Assembly: GCA_046296295.1 (NCBI GenBank) | Contig: JBKBLG010000012.1 | Location: forward strand, 33,514 to 97,513 | DNA length: 64,000 nt | Source of the DNA: UBA10646 sp046296295 | GTDB taxonomy: Bacteria; Bacteroidota; Bacteroidia; Chitinophagales; Chitinophagaceae | Reading direction: 5' to 3' | Shown: one piece after another, positions 8,252 to 17,051 of the stretch | Layout: each line of letters starts with the position of its first letter | How positions within the stretch are numbered: the stretch's first letter is position 1 | Position numbers and translations under genes: made by a program | The notes under the pieces: model-generated | Databases searched by the model: none | What the model saw: only the letters and a program-made list of their open reading frames with translations | Told to the model about the DNA's origin: nothing

Positions 8252-8923
8252 TTATTTTTCGTTGGGGCTTTGTTTTTTAGCAAGCAGCTTATCGAGTGTA
8301 GCTTCGAGGCGGCGCTGGCGTGTATCGCTACGCTTTGCTGTGTTAATCCAACTGATATACTCTTTCTGATGGTTGTAACTGAGCGAGCTGAAAAATTCTT
8401 TAGCTTCTTTGTGCTTACGAAAAAGTGCTTCAAGCTCTACCGGTGCAGATACAAGATTCTTATCGAATTCGGAGCCATCAAAACCTGTGGTTTTGAGTTC
8501 TGTAAATACACGATTAGGGTTCGGTATATTTTCAGACAATTGAAAACGCATAGCGCTCCAAACGTGATCTAAATCTACAGCTCTAACACTCTCGTAACCA
8601 TTCTCAGTTAAAAACTGCCAGCAATTATCACGATTTAAGTCGGTAACAATTTTGCTAGTAGTTTTAGGATGTGCCACCCAAAGCTTACTTTCTGCATGCA
8701 ATGCAGGAAGTACATCTTTCATGATAGTGCACATTTGATTTTGCGTTATGGCAAACACTAAAGCAAAATCAATTTTTTTCGTCTTTAACAGTGGCGTTAC
8801 ATTTTTAGCGTAGCTTAACTTGGCAAACTGCTTTTCTATGGAAGATGGCAAGCCCTGAATAAGCAGGTTCTTTTCATCTTTTAGCTGTAACTTTTCAAAC
8901 AAACTTTGTATGGTAGAAGACAT
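8252..8923 (-). CDS. YdeI/OmpD-associated family protein
   Basis: A 223-residue two-part protein. The C-terminal half carries the OmdA/YdeI signature: a domain with LEALFRKHKEAKEFFSSLSYNHQKEYISWINTAKRSDTRQRRLEATLDKLLAKK. Relatives have been linked to envelope stress and bacteriocin tolerance, but the activity is unknown. The N-terminal half (residues 1-110, with WVAHPKTTSKIVTDLNRDN) resembles the DUF3052-like domain often fused in longer members. There is no signal peptide. A good -7 box lies 37 bp upstream. Transcription probably stops at the hairpin at 8203. Confidence 0.75.
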   Translation of the reverse strand: MSSTIQSLFEKLQLKDEKNLLIQGLPSSIEKQFAKLSYAKNVTPLLKTKKIDFALVFAITQNQMCTIMKDVLPALHAESKLWVAHPKTTSKIVTDLNRDNCWQFLTENGYESVRAVDLDHVWSAMRFQLSENIPNPNRVFTELKTTGFDGSEFDKNLVSAPVELEALFRKHKEAKEFFSSLSYNHQKEYISWINTAKRSDTRQRRLEATLDKLLAKKQSPNEK

Positions 8924-8959
8924 TCCTTAATTACGGTTAAGGTTCAAAAAACAAGACTG

Positions 8960-8967
8960 CAAAATTA
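8960..8967 (-). promoter_or_regulatory. -7 box (TAATTTTG) of the YdeI-like gene
   Basis: On the minus strand TAATTTTG followed by CA matches TAnnTTTG, 37 bp before the start codon. No clear -33 element. Confidence 0.4.
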
Positions 8968-9042
8968 ACCGAATTTTCGTGTAAAATAAAAGTATTTAAG
9001 CAAACATTTCCTCCATTAAGGCATATTTAACAGTAACTTCCG

Positions 9043-9864
9043 CTATTTATTGGCTACTGGCCGATAGTATTTTTCTAGGGTGGTAGGCATAATGGCTTTT
9101 AATTGCTCAATACGGGTTGCATCGGCTGGGTGTGTACTAAGCAGTTCTGGTGGTTTTTGTCCGCCGCCTAGTTTTGCCATGCGCTCCCAGAAAGGAATTG
9201 CTTCTCTGGGGTCGTAGCCTGCAAGCGAAGAAAACATTAAACCAAACTTATCTGCTTCTAACTCATTTTTTCTACTAAAAGGCAACATAAAACCAACGCT
9301 ACTACCCACGCCATAGGCTTGCATGAAAAGTTGTTGCGTTTCTGCGGGCTTATTATTTAGAGCGGCAGCTAATACTACACCGCCTGTTTGTTGTATCAAG
9401 CCCTGACTCATGCGTTCAGCACCATGCTTTGCGAGTGCATGTGCAATTTCGTGCCCCATTACTACTGCTAAAGCAGCTTCGTTTTGCGTTACTGGTAATA
9501 TGCCGGTATATACTACAATTTTGCCTCCTGGCATACACCATGCATTCACATCTTTACTATCTACTAAGTTTATTTCCCACTGATAGCCTTCGAGTTCTTT
9601 ACTTAGCCCTTGCTCTGTATAGTATTTATTGATGGCTTGTACCAATTTGTTACCTACCCTTGCCACCATAGCCGCGTCTTTATTACCACTGCTTGTTGGA
9701 ATTACTTTGTTAGTAGTTAAAAATTGTTTGTATTGATCGGCCGCAAGCGTTTGAATTTCACCTTCTTTTACCAATGCCAATTGGCTTCGGCCAGTAATTG
9801 GATTTTTACTACAAGCAATTACCAATGCTGCTATACCAATGGCTCCGAGAAAAAAACGCTTCAT
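9043..9864 (-). CDS. M48 family zinc metalloprotease, lipoprotein
   Basis: A 273-residue periplasm-facing peptidase. A lipoprotein signal (MKRFFLGAIGIAALVIACSK, lipobox Cys near 18) is followed by NPITGRSQLALV. The catalytic zinc motif HEIAHALAKHG lies around residues 140-150. The third ligand Glu lies in RKNELEADKFGLMFSSLAGYDPREAIPFWERM, followed by LLSTHPADATRIEQL. This is the single-domain BepA/LoiP/Oma1-like architecture without TPR repeats. Such proteins degrade misassembled outer-membrane proteins; the exact target here is inferred only from family. Transcribed alone. Confidence 0.92.
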   Translation of the reverse strand: MKRFFLGAIGIAALVIACSKNPITGRSQLALVKEGEIQTLAADQYKQFLTTNKVIPTSSGNKDAAMVARVGNKLVQAINKYYTEQGLSKELEGYQWEINLVDSKDVNAWCMPGGKIVVYTGILPVTQNEAALAVVMGHEIAHALAKHGAERMSQGLIQQTGGVVLAAALNNKPAETQQLFMQAYGVGSSVGFMLPFSRKNELEADKFGLMFSSLAGYDPREAIPFWERMAKLGGGQKPPELLSTHPADATRIEQLKAIMPTTLEKYYRPVANK

Positions 9865-9918
9865 AATTGTTTCTCTTTATAGGTTTTCAAAGTTGTTGTA
9901 ACTAACCTAACAAAAATA

Positions 9919-9951
9919 AAGCCACATGAGCATAACTTACTCTTGTGGCTT
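9919..9951 (-). terminator. Terminator of plsY
   Basis: A 12-bp stem with one mismatch (AAGCCACATGAG against CTCTTGTGGCTT). On the minus strand it is followed by TATTTTTG. It ends the plsY transcript, next to a 14-bp element. Confidence 0.7.
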
Positions 9952-9955
9952 ATAA

Positions 9956-9969
9956 CATTTACCGTAAGG
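9956..9969 (+). repeat. Interspersed 14-bp element, exact copy
   Basis: Between plsY and its terminator hairpin. A degraded relative, CTTTACAGTAAATC, follows a few bases later. Confidence 0.95.
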
Positions 9970-10007
9970 TAAGTATACTTTACAGTAAATCATGTACTGA
10001 TAAAATA

Positions 10008-10667
10008 TTAGGCCATGTTGCCGTGGCGCCGATTACGGCGGCGGTCGCGGTACTTAAATATCGGCACCTTGCTTTCTGTACCATTTAGTATGCGATTGAT
10101 ATTTTTTTGGTGCGTAAGAATAATGAGGCCTGCAACGAGCACTGCAAATATGCGATATAAAGTTTCTTCGGCGTTAAATACCCAGAGCACAAAAACAGCA
10201 AAAGACACCCCCGCAAGCATAGAACTTAACGATACAAAACGTGTAAGATATAGCACGGTTAAAAATACAGCCACGCAACTTAAAGCTACCCAAGGCTGTA
10301 TGGCTACGGCCATGCCAAAGAGTGTTGCAACACCTTTGCCGCCTTTAAAGCCTGCCCAAATAGGAAAAATATGCCCCAATACAGCGGCTAAGCCTAGCCC
10401 AATCATCAGGTTGGTTCTATCCCATTCGTTGGTAAAGTAGTATGGGAGCATTACGTATAGCGATGTTGCAATAACACCTTTCAACATGTCTACAATCATT
10501 ACAAAAGTGCCCCATTGCTTACCAAGAATACGATAGGTGTTAGTGGCACCAGCGTTACCGCTACCGTAATTTCTGATATCAATCCCAAAAAAACATTTAC
10601 TCACCCAAACAGATGTTGGTATCGATCCTATAAGGTAGGCGGAAACTATTAAGAGTATTTCTTGCAT
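10008..10667 (-). CDS. plsY: Glycerol-3-phosphate acyltransferase PlsY
   Basis: An integral membrane enzyme that transfers an acyl group from acyl phosphate to glycerol 3-phosphate, the first step of phospholipid synthesis. The three conserved cytoplasmic motifs are visible: GSIPTS near the N-terminus, YGSGNAGATNTYRILGKQWG, and GHIFPIWAGFKGGKGVATLFG, separated by five or more hydrophobic helices. Its 219 residues are normal length, and it ends in a basic tail (KYRDRRRNRRHG). A -7 box lies 21 bp ahead of the start. Confidence 0.96.
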   Translation of the reverse strand: MQEILLIVSAYLIGSIPTSVWVSKCFFGIDIRNYGSGNAGATNTYRILGKQWGTFVMIVDMLKGVIATSLYVMLPYYFTNEWDRTNLMIGLGLAAVLGHIFPIWAGFKGGKGVATLFGMAVAIQPWVALSCVAVFLTVLYLTRFVSLSSMLAGVSFAVFVLWVFNAEETLYRIFAVLVAGLIILTHQKNINRILNGTESKVPIFKYRDRRRNRRHGNMA

Positions 10668-10687
10668 ACAATTGATTTGGCGAACAA

Positions 10688-10695
10688 CAAATATA
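10688..10695 (-). promoter_or_regulatory. -7 box (TATATTTG) of plsY
   Basis: On the minus strand TATATTTG matches the Bacteroidota -7 consensus exactly, 20 bp before the plsY start. Confidence 0.45.
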
Positions 10696-10737
10696 GCCGT
10701 TTATAAAAATTAATAGTTGCGTAACACAACTATATTG

Positions 10738-11559
10738 CTAGCGTCGTTCAAATTGCATACAAATCCATTGAGTTCGAGTGGTTGTTTGTTGATGCACTAA
10801 CGCTGTATTCACCGTTGCTTGCAAAATATCAGCTTCATCTTCAATTAATAGTCCGCTTAAAATAAGCGTACCACCCGATTTTAATCCATCCGTTAAAGCC
10901 TCTATATTGGATAGTATTACATGCTTATTAATGTTGGCTAAAATTATATCGTAAGTATGTGTTACTTGTGCATCAAAGCCTTTAACAACTTCTACTTTAT
11001 TGCATTGATTATTAGTTGCATTTTCAATAGCATTTTCTACACTCCAATCATCGTTATCAATGGCATATACATGAGCTGCTCCTAATTGCTCCGCTAATAT
11101 GGCCAGAATACCCGTACCTGTGCCAAAATCAAATACCCATTTGCCTGTAAAGGCGATATTTCTCATGGCTTGCATAACAAGGTAAGTAGTGGCATGATGC
11201 CCTGTACCAAAACTCATTTTTGGGGTAATTACCAACTCGTGTTCTACGCTGTTGATAGGTTGGTGAAAATGTGCTCTAACGGCTACAAAGTCATCCACTA
11301 TTACAGGTTCAAAATTACTTTCCCATACAGCATTCCAATTCTGTTCGGGCATAGTATCTACTGAAAATTCAAGACCAAAACCTGCTACTATGGCTTGCAC
11401 TACACTCGCATTGAATTGTACCGATGGCACAAATGCTAATAAGTAGTTTGTATGTTCTTCAAAGCCTTCAAAGCCCTCGTCGGCAAGCAATGCAATCAAC
11501 GTTTCTTGCAGGTTGGCATCGCTGGTATTAATTTGAAGTTGTGTGTACGATTGCGACAT
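10738..11559 (-). CDS. prmA: Ribosomal protein L11 methyltransferase
   Basis: SAM-dependent methyltransferase that trimethylates ribosomal protein L11. The SAM-binding motif VFDFGTGTGILAILAEQLGA is in the middle and the NPPY-like catalytic loop appears as DIILANINKHV. Before these stands the PrmA hallmark LVITPKMSFGTGHHATT. The start is placed at ATG 11559 (MSQSYTQLQINTSD). The in-frame ATG at 11595 would lie in the pnp terminator hairpin. The product is 273 residues. It is separated from pnp by a terminator, so it is probably transcribed from its own promoter. Confidence 0.94.
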   Translation of the reverse strand: MSQSYTQLQINTSDANLQETLIALLADEGFEGFEEHTNYLLAFVPSVQFNASVVQAIVAGFGLEFSVDTMPEQNWNAVWESNFEPVIVDDFVAVRAHFHQPINSVEHELVITPKMSFGTGHHATTYLVMQAMRNIAFTGKWVFDFGTGTGILAILAEQLGAAHVYAIDNDDWSVENAIENATNNQCNKVEVVKGFDAQVTHTYDIILANINKHVILSNIEALTDGLKSGGTLILSGLLIEDEADILQATVNTALVHQQTTTRTQWICMQFERR

Positions 11560-11584
11560 ATTATGAAATGAATAATATATAGAA

Positions 11585-11608
11585 AACCCACCCAAAATGG
11601 GGTGGGTT
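11585..11608 (-). terminator. Terminator of pnp
   Basis: A 9-bp stem AACCCACCC/GGGTGGGTT, followed on the minus strand by TTTTCTA. It lies directly downstream of the element abutting the pnp stop. Confidence 0.75.
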
Positions 11609-11620
11609 GTATAGTTTGTG

Positions 11621-11634
11621 CCTTACGGTAAATG
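11621..11634 (-). repeat. Interspersed 14-bp element, exact copy
   Basis: Directly abuts the pnp stop codon (TAG at 11635-11637) with no intervening base. Confidence 0.95.
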
Positions 11635-13959
11635 CTATAACTTTTCGCTGCCATCATCTTGAGGCTTCGGTTGCAGGTTGCTATCACCATTATCAACGCC
11701 CTGATGGCGGGGTTGATGTTGATGACGCGGCTCCCTATGACCACGATCGTCTCTATTAAAGTTACGATTACCACCACCTTGGAAGCGGCCACCTCTGTCG
11801 TTACCACCTTCACGTGGTTCACGAGGGGCACGTTCAACATACCCTTCAGGTTTTGGTTGTAATACTTTACTGCTTAGTTTGAACTTACCAGTTTTCTGAT
11901 CTACTTCAAGCAAGCGAACTTTTACTTTATCACCCTCTTTTAAAACTCCTTCCATACTAGGTATGCGGCTCCAAGTAATTTCACTAATGTGTAATAAACC
12001 TTCTTTACGAGGCAAAAACTCAACGAAAGCACCAAACTCTTTAATAGAGGTTACCGTGCCTTCGTAATCTTTACCAACTTCAGGTACTGCAATAATACCC
12101 TCAATCCAAGCTTTTGCTTTTTCTAAGCCGGCTTTTTCTGGAGAGAAAATACTCACTTCACCTTTATTATCAACCTCCTCAATATTGATAGTTGTACCCG
12201 TTTCACGCTGAATTTCTTGAATCACTTTACCTTGGGGCCCAATTACAGCGCCAATAACTTCTTTATCAATAAACAACTTCACCATTCGTGGTGCATGTGG
12301 TTTAAGATCAGAACGGTAGCTATCCACACAGGCATACATGGCATCTAAAATGTGTAAGCGACCCTTACGGGCTTGTTCTAGTGCTTCACGCATTACATCC
12401 ATGCTTAAGCCATCTACTTTAATATCCATTTGTACACCACAAATACCATCTCTAGTACCTGTAACTTTAAAGTCCATATCTCCTAAATGATCTTCATCAC
12501 CTAAGATGTCTGTTAAGATGGCATATTTGCCATCGTCACGGGTAATTAAGCCCATGGCCACACCGCTTACATGTTTAGGAATAGGCACGCCGGCATCCAT
12601 TAAAGCCAATGAACCGGCACAAACAGTAGCCATGCTTGATGAGCCATTACTTTCTAAAATATCACTTACAATACGTACTGTATAAGGATACTCCTTACCA
12701 GGCATCATTTGTTTTAAGCTACGTTGTGCTAGGTTACCATGCCCAATTTCTCTACGGCTTTGACCACGCAACATTTTTATTTCTCCGGTACTAAATGGCG
12801 GGAAGTTGTAATGCAAGAAGAAATTATTCTCATTGCTTTCAGCAGCATTTTCTTGCAGCAATTTATCGAGTGGTGTACCAAAGGTTACCGTAGTAAGCGA
12901 TTGGGTTTCACCTCGTGTGAATAATGCCGAGCCATGCGGTGTAGGCAAAATATCAATTTCCATTGCTAGCGGACGTACCTGCTCAAGGGTACGACCATCT
13001 AAACGAATACGATCGTCGAGTATCATATTACGAACCACTTCCCACTGTAAGTCATCAAAATACTTTTTGGCAAGTTTTTTCGTGCTATCATCTACATCTT
13101 CACCTAAGCTTGTAATTAAAGCCTCTTTCAATTCTTTAATAGCAGCACTGCGTTCATGCTTGCTGCTACCCTTACGGGAAATGTCATAAATCTTTGTTTG
13201 TGCAAAAGCAGCCACCTGTGCTTTCAAAGCTTCGTTTTGAAGTGGCTTGGTGTAATCACGTTTGCTGGTAATACCAACTTTAGATCTTAAAGCTGCTTGT
13301 GCTGCTATTTGAATGCGTATAGCCTCATGTGCTATTTCCAAAGCCTTTATTAAATCTTCTTCACTACATTCTTTAGCCTCACCTTCAACCATCATCAAGT
13401 TCTTTTCTGTAGCAGCAATAATGAACTCTAAGCTACATTTTTCAAGCTCGCTTCTAGTAGGGTTTACGATAAAATCGTTGCCTATTTTACCGATTCTTAC
13501 TTCACTGATAATTTCTTTTACCGGAATATCGCTTACCGCTAGTGCTGCAGATGCAGCCAAGCAAGCTAACGCATCAGGCATTACCTCGGGGTCGCTACTG
13601 ATAAGGTTAATGATTACCTGTACATCACAGAAATAATCCTCTGGAAATAAGGGGCGTAATGCTCTATCCACAAGGCGGCTCACTAACACTTCGTAATCGT
13701 TGAGGCGGCCTTCTCTTCTGAAAAATGAACCTGGAATGCGACCAGCACTAGCAAATTTTTCTTGATAGTCTACACTTAAAGGGAAAAAATCTTGTCCTTC
13801 TCTTGGTTCTTTGTTGGCTACAACGGTAGCAAGTAACACGCAATTACCTTGTCTTACGGTAACGGCACCATCAGCTTGGCGTGCTAATTTTCCTGTTTCG
13901 ATGATTACCTCAGCTCCGTTAGGCAAGGTAAATGTCGATTGAATGGGTTGTGATAACAT
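11635..13959 (-). CDS. pnp: Polyribonucleotide nucleotidyltransferase (PNPase)
   Basis: A 3'-5' phosphorolytic exoribonuclease of the RNA degradation machinery. Its 774 residues contain two RNase PH domains (first with GQDFFPLSVDYQEKFASAGRIPGSFFRREGR, second with ETQSLTTVTFGTPLD and ILTDILGDEDHLGDMDFKVTGT). A KH domain (FIDKEVIGAVIGPQGKVIQEIQRETG) and an S1 domain (GKDYEGTVTSIKEFGAFVEFLPRKEGLLHISEI) follow. It ends in an Arg/Gly/His-rich tail of about 65 residues, common in Bacteroidota. It follows rpsO on the same strand, the usual order, but a strong terminator lies between them. Confidence 0.98.
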   Translation of the reverse strand: MLSQPIQSTFTLPNGAEVIIETGKLARQADGAVTVRQGNCVLLATVVANKEPREGQDFFPLSVDYQEKFASAGRIPGSFFRREGRLNDYEVLVSRLVDRALRPLFPEDYFCDVQVIINLISSDPEVMPDALACLAASAALAVSDIPVKEIISEVRIGKIGNDFIVNPTRSELEKCSLEFIIAATEKNLMMVEGEAKECSEEDLIKALEIAHEAIRIQIAAQAALRSKVGITSKRDYTKPLQNEALKAQVAAFAQTKIYDISRKGSSKHERSAAIKELKEALITSLGEDVDDSTKKLAKKYFDDLQWEVVRNMILDDRIRLDGRTLEQVRPLAMEIDILPTPHGSALFTRGETQSLTTVTFGTPLDKLLQENAAESNENNFFLHYNFPPFSTGEIKMLRGQSRREIGHGNLAQRSLKQMMPGKEYPYTVRIVSDILESNGSSSMATVCAGSLALMDAGVPIPKHVSGVAMGLITRDDGKYAILTDILGDEDHLGDMDFKVTGTRDGICGVQMDIKVDGLSMDVMREALEQARKGRLHILDAMYACVDSYRSDLKPHAPRMVKLFIDKEVIGAVIGPQGKVIQEIQRETGTTINIEEVDNKGEVSIFSPEKAGLEKAKAWIEGIIAVPEVGKDYEGTVTSIKEFGAFVEFLPRKEGLLHISEITWSRIPSMEGVLKEGDKVKVRLLEVDQKTGKFKLSSKVLQPKPEGYVERAPREPREGGNDRGGRFQGGGNRNFNRDDRGHREPRHQHQPRHQGVDNGDSNLQPKPQDDGSEKL
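13170..13183 (-). repeat. Interspersed element, one mismatch (in pnp)
   Basis: CCTTACGGGAAATG on the plus strand. In pnp it reads I-S-R-K-G, the IYRK frame with Y changed to S. Weaker case than the intergenic copies, as it could be fortuitous. Confidence 0.5.
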
Positions 13960-14080
13960 TTGCTTCTTTTTTACGTCTTTCTTCGTTTACGTCTTTTATG
14001 ATATGATTTGGGCAAGTTAAGGCTTTGCCCGTTAGCCTGCGTTTTTGGTGGAACAAAACAGACCTTTTGATACGAAAAAA

Positions 14081-14106
14081 CCCAACCTTCCTGCCGGAAA
14101 GTTGGG
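14081..14106 (-). terminator. Terminator of rpsO
   Basis: An 11-bp stem with one mismatch (CCCAACCTTCC / GGAAAGTTGGG) and a TGCC loop. On the minus strand it runs into TTTTTTCG. It separates rpsO from pnp, so pnp either relies on read-through or has its own start. Confidence 0.8.
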
Positions 14107-14187
14107 TGATTATTCTTTAGCGAAGTAAATAAAGCTACCGCTTTTCTTAAAAATCGCCCAACAACAGGCGTGTTGCAGGGCAATAGC

Positions 14188-14460
14188 TTATTTACGCAAG
14201 CCTAATTTCTCGATCAATGCACGATAACCAGCTAGGTTGTGCTTTTGCATGTAAGCCAACAAACGCTTACGCTGACCAACCATTTTCATTAAACCGCGGT
14301 TGCTGCTGTAATCTTTCTTGTTGGTTTGTAAGTGTGCAGAAATTCCCTTGATACGCTCTGTAAGCAAGGCAATCTGTGCTTCAATAGAACCGGTGTTCTT
14401 GGCATTACCACCAAACTCGGTAAAAATAGATACTTTTCTTTCTGTTGTTAAATAAGACAT
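14188..14460 (-). CDS. rpsO: 30S ribosomal protein S15
   Basis: A 90-residue primary 16S rRNA-binding protein of the 30S platform. The family pattern is complete: GSIEAQIALLTERIKGISAHLQTNKKDYSSNRGLMKMVGQRKRLLAYMQKHNLAGYRALIEKLGLRK. It has its own -7 box about 60 bp upstream and is followed by a terminator and then pnp. In many bacteria S15 represses its own mRNA; no specific leader structure can be claimed here. Confidence 0.98.
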   Translation of the reverse strand: MSYLTTERKVSIFTEFGGNAKNTGSIEAQIALLTERIKGISAHLQTNKKDYSSNRGLMKMVGQRKRLLAYMQKHNLAGYRALIEKLGLRK

Positions 14461-14520
14461 CTCTTAGTTTGTTTACAATGGATTTCAACAATATTTACTG
14501 ATTTCCACCTATTGCGGCTG

Positions 14521-14528
14521 CAAAGGTA
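14521..14528 (-). promoter_or_regulatory. -7 box (TACCTTTG) of rpsO
   Basis: TACCTTTGCAGCC on the minus strand matches TAnnTTTG, 60 bp before the rpsO start. The infA promoter shares the TTTGCAGCC ending. Confidence 0.5.
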
Positions 14529-14603
14529 GGGGCTGTATTTGTAAAAAAAGCTTTTTATTTGGGCGAATTTCAGAAAAAACTTCTATTTCACTTAAAATAA
14601 CCA

Positions 14604-15713
14604 TTGTTGCGGCAACATATTGTATTTACTGTAACCAACAACCTACTGTTCGACCAACGAATGCAACGCATATGCGGAAGCCTAGCTAATGCAGGCTTTC
14701 AGGTTACGCTTGTAGGCCGCTGCAACAGCCATGATGTTGACTTACAACCGCAACCCTACCAACAACATCGCATCAAAGTACGGTGCACTAAAGGCCCACT
14801 TTTTTACCTTGAGTACAACTTGCGATTGCTATTTTTTTTGCTGCGCTACCAATACCATATAGCGTGTGCTATTGATTTAGACACCATAGCACCTGTGTTA
14901 CTCGCAACGCGTTGGCGCCAAAAAAAACGGGTGTACGATGCACACGAGCTATTCACTGAAATGAAAGAAGTAGTTACACGCCCTATCATTCATAAATGTT
15001 GGCTGGCTGTAGAACGTTGGGCAGTTCCTCATTTCCCGCAAGGGTACACGGTTAATGCGTTCATCGCCAATGAGCTGCATCGCAGGCACGGCGTTCATTA
15101 TAGCATAATACGCAACCTCCCGGTAAAAAAAGAACTTCACCTTACGGTAAATGAAAACCCAATCAACACGCCTTTTATTCTGTATCAAGGTGCTGTTAAT
15201 GAGGGTAGAAGTTTTGAAACATTAATCCCTGCTATGCGGCAAATTGATATCCCATTATGGATTTGTGGTGATGGCAATTTTATGCAGCAGGTTAAGGCTT
15301 TAGTAGCAACACACCAAGTGGCCGATAAGGTAATTTTTAAAGGTATGGTTACACCGCAAGCACTTGCCGCCATAACCCCAAAAGCAACCATTGGGCTCAC
15401 GCTTTTTGAAGCTACAGGACTTAATCAATATTACTCTTTGGCCAATCGTTTTTTTGATTACATGATGGCAGGCATTCCACAAATTTGTGTGAACTATCCT
15501 GAATATGCTGCCATTAATCAGCAATACGAGATTGCTGTATTAATTAACGATACACAACCTGCCACCATTGCTACTGCCGTGAACAAATTATTAACCGATG
15601 CTGTTACATACAAGCGATTACAAGAACAATGCAAATTAGCAGCCAACGACTTGCATTGGCAGGCAGAAGCAAATAAACTTATTCAATTCTACGAAAAACT
15701 ATCAGGGATTTAA
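14604..15713 (+). CDS. Glycosyltransferase, GT4/GT1-like
   Basis: A 369-residue GT-B fold sugar transferase. The N-terminal half (HIVFTVTNNLLFDQRMQRICGSLANAGFQVTLVGR, then YDAHELFTEM) is the acceptor domain. The C-terminal half holds the nucleotide-sugar site (PFILYQGAVNEGRSFETLIPAMRQI, IPLWICGDG, VIFKGMV, then GLTLFEATGLNQYYSLANRFFDYMMAGIPQI with the E-x7-E-like region). An in-frame TAA stands at 14598-14600, so translation must start at TTG 14604 or 14607; there is no usable ATG. It lies 11 nt ahead of a second glycosyltransferase, probably for cell-surface glycan synthesis. The donor and acceptor are unknown. Confidence 0.88.
   Translation: MLRQHIVFTVTNNLLFDQRMQRICGSLANAGFQVTLVGRCNSHDVDLQPQPYQQHRIKVRCTKGPLFYLEYNLRLLFFLLRYQYHIACAIDLDTIAPVLLATRWRQKKRVYDAHELFTEMKEVVTRPIIHKCWLAVERWAVPHFPQGYTVNAFIANELHRRHGVHYSIIRNLPVKKELHLTVNENPINTPFILYQGAVNEGRSFETLIPAMRQIDIPLWICGDGNFMQQVKALVATHQVADKVIFKGMVTPQALAAITPKATIGLTLFEATGLNQYYSLANRFFDYMMAGIPQICVNYPEYAAINQQYEIAVLINDTQPATIATAVNKLLTDAVTYKRLQEQCKLAANDLHWQAEANKLIQFYEKLSGI
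15140..15153 (-). repeat. Interspersed 14-bp element, exact copy
   Basis: Inside the first glycosyltransferase; encodes LTVN in HLTVNENP, in the linker between the two half-domains. Confidence 0.95.
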
Positions 15714-15724
15714 GGTAACTTTTC

Positions 15725-16861
15725 ATGGCAGAAAAACATTTACACATTATTGCTCTAACAGTTCCTTATCCGGTAGATTTTGGAGGAGCCTTTGACTTGT
15801 TTTACAAACTCGGAGCACTGCAACAGCAAGGCGTACACATTCACTTACATTGTTTCGACTATGGCCGAGGTCGCCAGCCCATTTTGCACAATTATTGTGA
15901 TACGGTTCACTATTACCCTCGTAACCAAGGCCTAACAACCGCTGCTAAAAAACTACCATATATTGTTGCAAGTAGAGCCAACACAACCCTATTAGAAAAT
16001 TTGTTGCAAGACGATTATCCAATTCTCATGGAAGGTATTCATTGCACCTATCCACTGCTCGACGATCGCTTTAAACACCGTAGAAAATTCGTTCGTATAC
16101 ATAATGTTGAGTATGAATATTACCGTCAACTGGCGGCAAATGAAACGCACCCCATCAAAAAGTTTTTTTTCTATCGAGAAAGTAAAAAATTAAATCAATA
16201 CGAACGCAATATTGTAGATAAAGCCACTGCATTTTGGGGCGTTACACATAAGGATGTAGACATTTACCGTAAGGTATTACATTGTAAAACCATTGACTAC
16301 CTACCATTATACTTGCCCGAATGGAAAGTGAATGCAAAAACCGGTATGGGAACGTATTGCTTATACCAAGCCGATCTTAGCATTAGCTGTAACGATAAAG
16401 CCGCTCGTTGGCTTTTAAAAGAAGTGTTTGGTCCTTTGCAAATACCCTTTGTAATTGCCGGCAAAAACCCAAGCAATAGCTTACAAATGCTAGCACATAG
16501 CTACCCACATACTTGCTTGGTTGCTAACCCTGGAGAGCTTGAAATGCAAGACATGATTGCTAAAGCACATATTAACGTGCTACCTAGTTTCAACAACAGT
16601 GGTATTAAACTTAAATTGATCAATGCTCTGTATAACGGCCGTTTTTGTGTAGTGAACGATACCATGCTTGAAGGAACGCATCTTAAAGCTGCTTGTATTG
16701 TTGCGAACACTGTTAAAGAAATGCAATCGGCAGTTGAAAAACTATTCAACCAACCTTTTTCAGAATCCGACATTGCTATCAGAAAACAACTGTTAGAAGC
16801 ACATTACAGCAACGAAGCCAATGCCCAACAAATGGTGGAGTGGATTTGGGGAAAAGCATAA
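15725..16861 (+). CDS. Glycosyltransferase, GT4-like
   Basis: A 378-residue GT-B type protein in tandem with the preceding transferase. The N-terminus reads HIIALTVPYPVDFGGAFDLFYKLGALQQQGV (glycine-rich acceptor-domain loop). The middle has RKFVRIHNVEYEYYRQLA, and the C-terminal donor domain has INVLPSFNNSGIKLKLINALYNGRFCVVND, which matches the K-x-x-N/E donor-binding helix. There is no membrane segment. The substrate is unknown, and it probably acts in the same surface-glycan pathway as its neighbour. A strong hairpin follows the stop. A 14-bp element at 16261 encodes IYRK in the linker. Confidence 0.85.
   Translation: MAEKHLHIIALTVPYPVDFGGAFDLFYKLGALQQQGVHIHLHCFDYGRGRQPILHNYCDTVHYYPRNQGLTTAAKKLPYIVASRANTTLLENLLQDDYPILMEGIHCTYPLLDDRFKHRRKFVRIHNVEYEYYRQLAANETHPIKKFFFYRESKKLNQYERNIVDKATAFWGVTHKDVDIYRKVLHCKTIDYLPLYLPEWKVNAKTGMGTYCLYQADLSISCNDKAARWLLKEVFGPLQIPFVIAGKNPSNSLQMLAHSYPHTCLVANPGELEMQDMIAKAHINVLPSFNNSGIKLKLINALYNGRFCVVNDTMLEGTHLKAACIVANTVKEMQSAVEKLFNQPFSESDIAIRKQLLEAHYSNEANAQQMVEWIWGKA
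16261..16274 (+). repeat. Interspersed 14-bp element, exact copy
   Basis: Inside the second glycosyltransferase; encodes IYRK (DIYRKVLH). Confidence 0.95.
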
Positions 16862-16924
16862 TTAATGCTTACAATACATCAACTAAAATCATTTAGTTAT
16901 CCTTCAAGTTAGTGCCATAAAGAA

Positions 16925-16950
16925 AGTCTTCAGCATTACTACTGAAGACT
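16925..16950 (+). terminator. Terminator of the glycosyltransferase pair
   Basis: A perfect 9-bp stem, AGTCTTCAG/CTGAAGACT, with an 8-nt loop, about 64 nt after the second stop. Confidence 0.7.
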
Positions 16951-16976
16951 TACACAACTTTTACCTTTCTTTCCTT

Positions 16977-17051
16977 TGGTAGCCCGTAGGGGAATCGAAC
17001 CCCTCATTCCTCCGTGAAAGGGAGGCGTCTTAACCGATTGACCAACGGGCC
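16977..17051 (-). tRNA. tRNA-Glu (anticodon TTC)
   Basis: The minus strand folds as a cloverleaf. The acceptor arm is GGCCCGT/ACGGGCT and the anticodon arm CCTCC-CTTTCAC-GGAGG has TTC at the centre. The T arm is GGGG-TTCGATT-CCCC. The discriminator A and the 3' CCA are encoded (16977-16980). Confidence 0.97.

Noticed and set aside
10015..10440. 141-codon plus-strand reading frame inside plsY
   Set aside because: It is antisense to the strongly conserved plsY; the translation has no family resemblance.
11496..11840. 114-codon minus-strand frame over the end of pnp
   Set aside because: An alternate frame across the pnp tail, its terminator and the prmA start; no gene features.
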